From Leptospira vanthielii serovar Holland str. Waz Holland = ATCC 700522 (lineage in GTDB: Bacteria > Spirochaetota > Leptospiria > Leptospirales > Leptospiraceae): a DNA stretch of 8,443 bases. Below the pieces are notes generated by a model. That model had not been told where the DNA came from and made no database searches. It worked only from the letters and a program-made list of their open reading frames with translations. Where the stretch lies: contig NZ_AOGY02000066.1 of assembly GCF_000332455.1 (NCBI RefSeq), positions 1-8,443 of the forward strand, given 5' to 3'. The stretch's first letter is position 1, and each line of letters begins with the position of its first letter. Positions 5,957-8,443 of the stretch are shown one piece after another. The position numbers and the translations under genes are program-made.

Positions 5957-6451
5957 TTGGGACAACAAATCCAACTTTTCGCTACTAAAAAAGATCTAGC
6001 TGAAATTCAATTTTATCTGGAAGGGAATTTCAGATGCAAATTCTATCAATCATTCTCAAATAAGAGAGAAAACATACAAATTAAGGACTTTTCTAATTTA
6101 GACAGACCTTATAACAGGATACTTATTTGGAATACAGATTTCTTTTGGAATCCAGAATATGGAATTACGAAAACACAACCACCCTATCACTATATAAAAA
6201 ATGAAAGTATAGGCCCCATCATTGAAATCTGTAAATCTAACTTCGAAAGTAAAGAGGCTGGAAGAATATATTGGGCTAAGAACTTTCTTTCGAATAAACT
6301 TGAATATGATGTTGCAAACTTTGAAATTTTCTTTAAAAAATTTCTAAATTGGATTAAAAAATCGAGTATTAAGCATAAAAGTATAGATTCTCAATTAAAT
6401 ATTTACTACATGGATGATGCATTAAGACAAATAAATTCTAGAATCGAATAA
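5957..6451 (+). CDS. Uncharacterised 164-aa cassette protein
   Basis: I do not recognise a named family. The protein is soluble, rich in aromatic residues (WNTDFFWNPEYG near 58-69, PPYHYIKN near 76-83) and in lysine, with no signal peptide or membrane helix. The N-terminus MGQQIQLFATKKDL looks like a natural start, which supports the TTG codon at 5957. GGAAAA a few bases upstream is a weak ribosome site. The frame is open for the whole cassette front and has codon use like its neighbours. An immunity or other accessory role is common for such cassette genes but cannot be shown here. Confidence 0.65.
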   Translation: MGQQIQLFATKKDLAEIQFYLEGNFRCKFYQSFSNKRENIQIKDFSNLDRPYNRILIWNTDFFWNPEYGITKTQPPYHYIKNESIGPIIEICKSNFESKEAGRIYWAKNFLSNKLEYDVANFEIFFKKFLNWIKKSSIKHKSIDSQLNIYYMDDALRQINSRIE

Positions 6452-6493
6452 ACGCAGATAAATTTTAAAAAAAAATAATTCTATAGAATCTCT

Positions 6494-6764
6494 ATGAACA
6501 AATATTCAATATAAAACTCAAATCTCTTCTGATAAAAAAAGAGATGGAGTTGAAATAGAACTAGTCACTTCAAATAACCAAGTCACTACAGAGATTTTTA
6601 GAAATGATTCTAGTGATGAAGTAAAAATATGAATTTACGAAAGCGCTATATAAAACTATTCAAGAAAAAAAATATTAAACTGCTAGAATAGAATTCGATT
6701 TTTTGAAGATGATACAATGTTGCTAAATGAATTTTCTTTCGATAGTTATCTCAAATTTCAATAA
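6494..6764 (+). pseudogene. Decayed small cassette gene
   Basis: This is a coding-like stretch with broken frames. After an ATG at 6494 the frame is lost within a few codons. A second frame (6501-6629) reads NIQYKTQISSDKKRDGVEIE and continues to EIFRNDSSDEVKI before a TGA. In the same frame, after more stops, RFFEDDTMLLNEF runs to a TAA at 6762-6764. The order of pieces (ISSD-RDG-EIFR near the start and FEDDT near the end) resembles small hypothetical proteins of about 80 residues that I have seen in bacterial genomes, but I cannot name the family. At least two frameshifts and internal stops are needed. The rest of the 6452-6795 interval holds only AT-rich sequence and a 12-bp palindrome at 6478-6489. 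Confidence 0.6.
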
Positions 6765-6795
6765 AATATTCTTATTCACGAGAATCCGGGCCAGC

Positions 6796-6957
6796 GTATA
6801 ACAGCATGGAAACGCTGCGCTTCGGCACAAGGCCTCGCTTGGGCTACGCCACATTTCCCTTCTGTCACTCGTTTGCATCCGCAAACTCCGTGCCAGTCCC
6901 TAACGTCCCGTCCGGGACTCAGGGTCGGGAAACGTCGTCTCCACTAGTTCGTTATGC
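6796..6957 (+). repeat. attC site 6
   Basis: The cores are GTATAAC and GTTATGC. It is almost the same sequence as site 1, differing by one base near the 5' end and by a two-base shortening plus changes in the second hairpin (GTCCCG-TC-CGGGAC). The flanking CCAG before the core is also shared. Confidence 0.85.
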
Positions 6958-6988
6958 GTAATCGTCTTAAATATTTACTTAAAAAAAT

Positions 6989-7630
6989 ATGAAATTAAAT
7001 TTAAAAAAAGAATTAATACTTCTCAATATTTTTGCAATTATCTTGAGTTTAACTCAATGCAGGGGATTTTATACTTACTATTATAAATTTCCTGAAAACC
7101 ATATTAAAAAAAGGGAGATCAAAAAGGAGAAAAAAATTGGAATATTTTTGAACAAGGAAAGTGAAACAGGTTCAACTTCCAATAATATTGATGAATTTAA
7201 GAATATACTTGAGAAAGCTAATTTAAAATTAATCCCAATTCGTTCTGAGGATAAAATTAAACTTTTTGATTTAATTATAGTAAATTTTGAAAAAAATATA
7301 GAAGAAGGTAAATACAAAACCTTAGAAAATATCAGTGATTTTCTATCTTATTCTACCATGATTATAACACTTGGATTATCCCCTGGAACTAAATTTAGAA
7401 TCAGAACAAACAAGATAACATTCCTCTATCCAAAAACTCATAAAAATGAAACTTTTACTTTTACAGAATATTATATGGAGAAAGATGGATGGTATGCAAA
7501 TTATTTAGGAAGAAAAATGGGAACCTTTCAAGAAAGTAAGAATAGATTTTTTATTGAAAAAGTCTCTGATTCTGATCTTAGTGAAATATATAAAACTGTA
7601 GTTCTAAATTTTGCTGAGACTAATAAATAG
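6989..7630 (+). CDS. Putative lipoprotein of unknown function
   Basis: This 213-residue protein starts with a basic n-region (KLNLKKE) and a hydrophobic stretch (about 9-21), ending in LTQC with C24. That resembles the loose lipobox of spirochaetes, although glutamine before the cysteine is unusual, so lipidation is probable but not certain. The mature part is lysine-rich and contains an alternating pattern (KIGIFLNK near 49-56, KLFDLIIVNFEKN near 90-102, then a hydrophobic segment MIITLGLSPG near 124-133) that could be an alpha/beta fold. I do not recognise the family. The ATG at 6989 lies about 30 bases after attC 6 with no clear ribosome site. Downstream, only eight bases separate its stop from an attC that points the opposite way. 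Confidence 0.72.
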   Translation: MKLNLKKELILLNIFAIILSLTQCRGFYTYYYKFPENHIKKREIKKEKKIGIFLNKESETGSTSNNIDEFKNILEKANLKLIPIRSEDKIKLFDLIIVNFEKNIEEGKYKTLENISDFLSYSTMIITLGLSPGTKFRIRTNKITFLYPKTHKNETFTFTEYYMEKDGWYANYLGRKMGTFQESKNRFFIEKVSDSDLSEIYKTVVLNFAETNK

Positions 7631-7638
7631 ACGACTAC

Positions 7639-7801
7639 GCATAACGAACTAGCGGAGACGACGTTCCTCTTAGCTGAGCCTGCAGGGCAGGCGTTAGCGT
7701 CGGCGCGTCTTCTTGCGGAGCAAGAAGCGTGACGGAGAGGAATGTGCCGCAGGCCAAGCGAGGGCGAAGTCCCGAAGCGAAGCGTTTCCGCGCTGTTATC
7801 T
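7639..7801 (-). repeat. attC site 7, inverted
   Basis: Read on the minus strand this is a typical member: an AGATAAC core (a slightly decayed 5' core), outer stem GCGGAAAC/GTCTCCGC, hairpins CTTCTTGC-TCC-GCAAGAAG and GCCTGC-CCT-GCAGGC, and GTTATGC at the end. The asymmetric features (TAGTTC before the 3' core, the order of the two hairpins) are reversed relative to the other six, so it is a true inversion. Confidence 0.85.
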
Positions 7802-7879
7802 GCTGTGCCCTATGCTAAGTTTGGCTTGCTGCCTGTTTTTTCTCACTAAGGAATTTAATAGTCCAAAATTGAGTCAAAG

Positions 7880-8443
7880 TTAAGCGACAAGTCTTGTAAA
7901 TAGTTCTTCCGTAGGCGGATCCTTTCCAAATTTGATGTAAACAATATCCGGAACTTTGAATTCGTCAACTTCTTCTAACAGAATCATCCTTTGATTGCAG
8001 ACAGGACAAGATTTGTGGAATTTATGATTCTCATCGAGAATCGAATCATCATTGATTTTTGATTCTGATTCTTCTTTACTCTGTTCTCCGAAGAGTTGAT
8101 TTACGAGATCATACTTAGATTTACTAGCAGAGCTGTAGAAACCAGAATAACGAATAGATTTAATGTTTTGTGGAATGATGTGTTTGATGTATCTATTTAC
8201 AAATTCATGGTTAGAAAAGGAAAAAGATTTATCTTTATTATGAAGATTAATGGAACCATTGTCAAGAAAATCGACCTGATTAAGATTGAGAGCATTATAC
8301 GTGGCGTTTTATAGTTTTGGAAAGGTAGTCAATAATAGGATAAGGTGATTCGTATTTCTTAGAAACAAATATATTTTCTTTATGTATATTATCTATATTT
8401 ATTCTGAAGTCATTTCCAAGTTCAGGATGTTTCTTATGTAAAA
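7880..8443 (-). pseudogene. IS91-like transposase, frameshifted C-terminal part
   Basis: This is the C-terminal portion of an IS91-family transposase, the kind that moves single-stranded DNA by rolling circle. It continues past the right window edge. On the minus strand, 8441 down to 8298 reads IFVSKKYESPYPIIDYLSKT, matching the segment before the RYTHR-like block, until a TAA at 8295-8297. Shifting frame there continues as NALNLNQVDFLDNG, then FSNHEFVNRYIKHIIPQ, IKSIRYSGFYSS and a terminal FHKSCPVCNQRMILL with a CxxC pair. The family has HEF..R...H..P, then a IRYYG block, then CPxCG in that order. The stop is at 7880-7882. The one-base frame break makes the copy inactive unless frameshifting occurs. 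The 78 bases from 7802 to 7879 hold no gene I can see. Confidence 0.72.

Noticed and set aside
6478..6489. 12-bp palindrome ATTCTATAGAAT, and a similar ATTCTAGAAT at 6435-6444
   Set aside because: Short AT-rich palindromes are common in DNA of this composition, and one lies inside a coding sequence.
7081..7317. Minus-strand reading frame inside the lipoprotein gene
   Set aside because: It is a by-product of AT-rich codon use in the real plus-strand gene.
44..7801. CRISPR array
   Set aside because: The repeats are about 160 bp, structured, diverged and separated by 0.7-1.7 kb of genes, with no short uniform spacers and no cas genes.
7802..7879. Terminal inverted repeat or target duplication of an insertion sequence
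   Set aside because: I could not find a convincing end sequence; IS91-like elements lack such repeats and the other end is outside the window.
8096..8314. Plus-strand 72-residue reading frame near the right edge
   Set aside because: The minus strand here encodes recognisable IS91-like transposase blocks; the plus-strand product shows nothing.

Overview
The window is an AT-rich stretch (cassettes are AT-rich, repeats clearly more GC-rich) that reads as part of an integron gene-cassette array from a spirochaete-like bacterium. Leptospira or a relative is my best guess. It rests on low GC, a loose lipobox and attC-type sites of the GTTATRC kind. It is inference, not proof. No integron integrase, attI site, rRNA or tRNA lies inside the window.

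The backbone is seven structured repeats of about 160 bp, taken here as attC recombination sites: 44-207, 1621-1781, 2895-3057, 4779-4940, 5750-5911, 6796-6957 (all + orientation) and 7639-7801 (inverted). Each begins with G(C/T)ATAAC and ends with GTTAT(G/A)C, has a covarying outer stem, and carries two internal hairpins whose sequences change but whose pairing is kept.

Between the repeats lie six cassettes. Cassette A (208-1620) holds a divergent mercury module: MerR on +, and a MerT-MerP fusion plus a GDCCVxC small protein on -. Cassette B (1782-2894) repeats this layout with a small MerF/MerT-like membrane protein on -, a second MerR-family regulator on +, and an overlapping YnfA-family membrane protein. 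Cassette C (3058-4778) carries one DUF262/DUF1524 (GmrSD-like) protein, probably anti-phage. Cassette D (4941-5749) is a HigBA toxin-antitoxin pair with a promoter wrapped around a perfect operator-like inverted repeat. Cassette E (5912-6795) carries an unrecognised 164-aa protein and a decayed small gene. Cassette F (6958-7638) carries a putative lipoprotein.

Beyond the inverted attC, the right edge (7880-8443) holds the frameshifted C-terminal part of an IS91-like transposase on the minus strand, running off the window.

Seen as a whole, this is a metal-response, phage-defence and stabilisation island built from cassettes. Several carry their own promoters, and two have genes opposite to the usual cassette direction. 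No mercuric reductase (merA) is visible, so the mercury functions here are sensing, uptake and binding only. Several gene starts were moved to better-supported codons: merTP to 1072, the MerF-like gene to 2060, the second merR to 2138 and higA to 5329.
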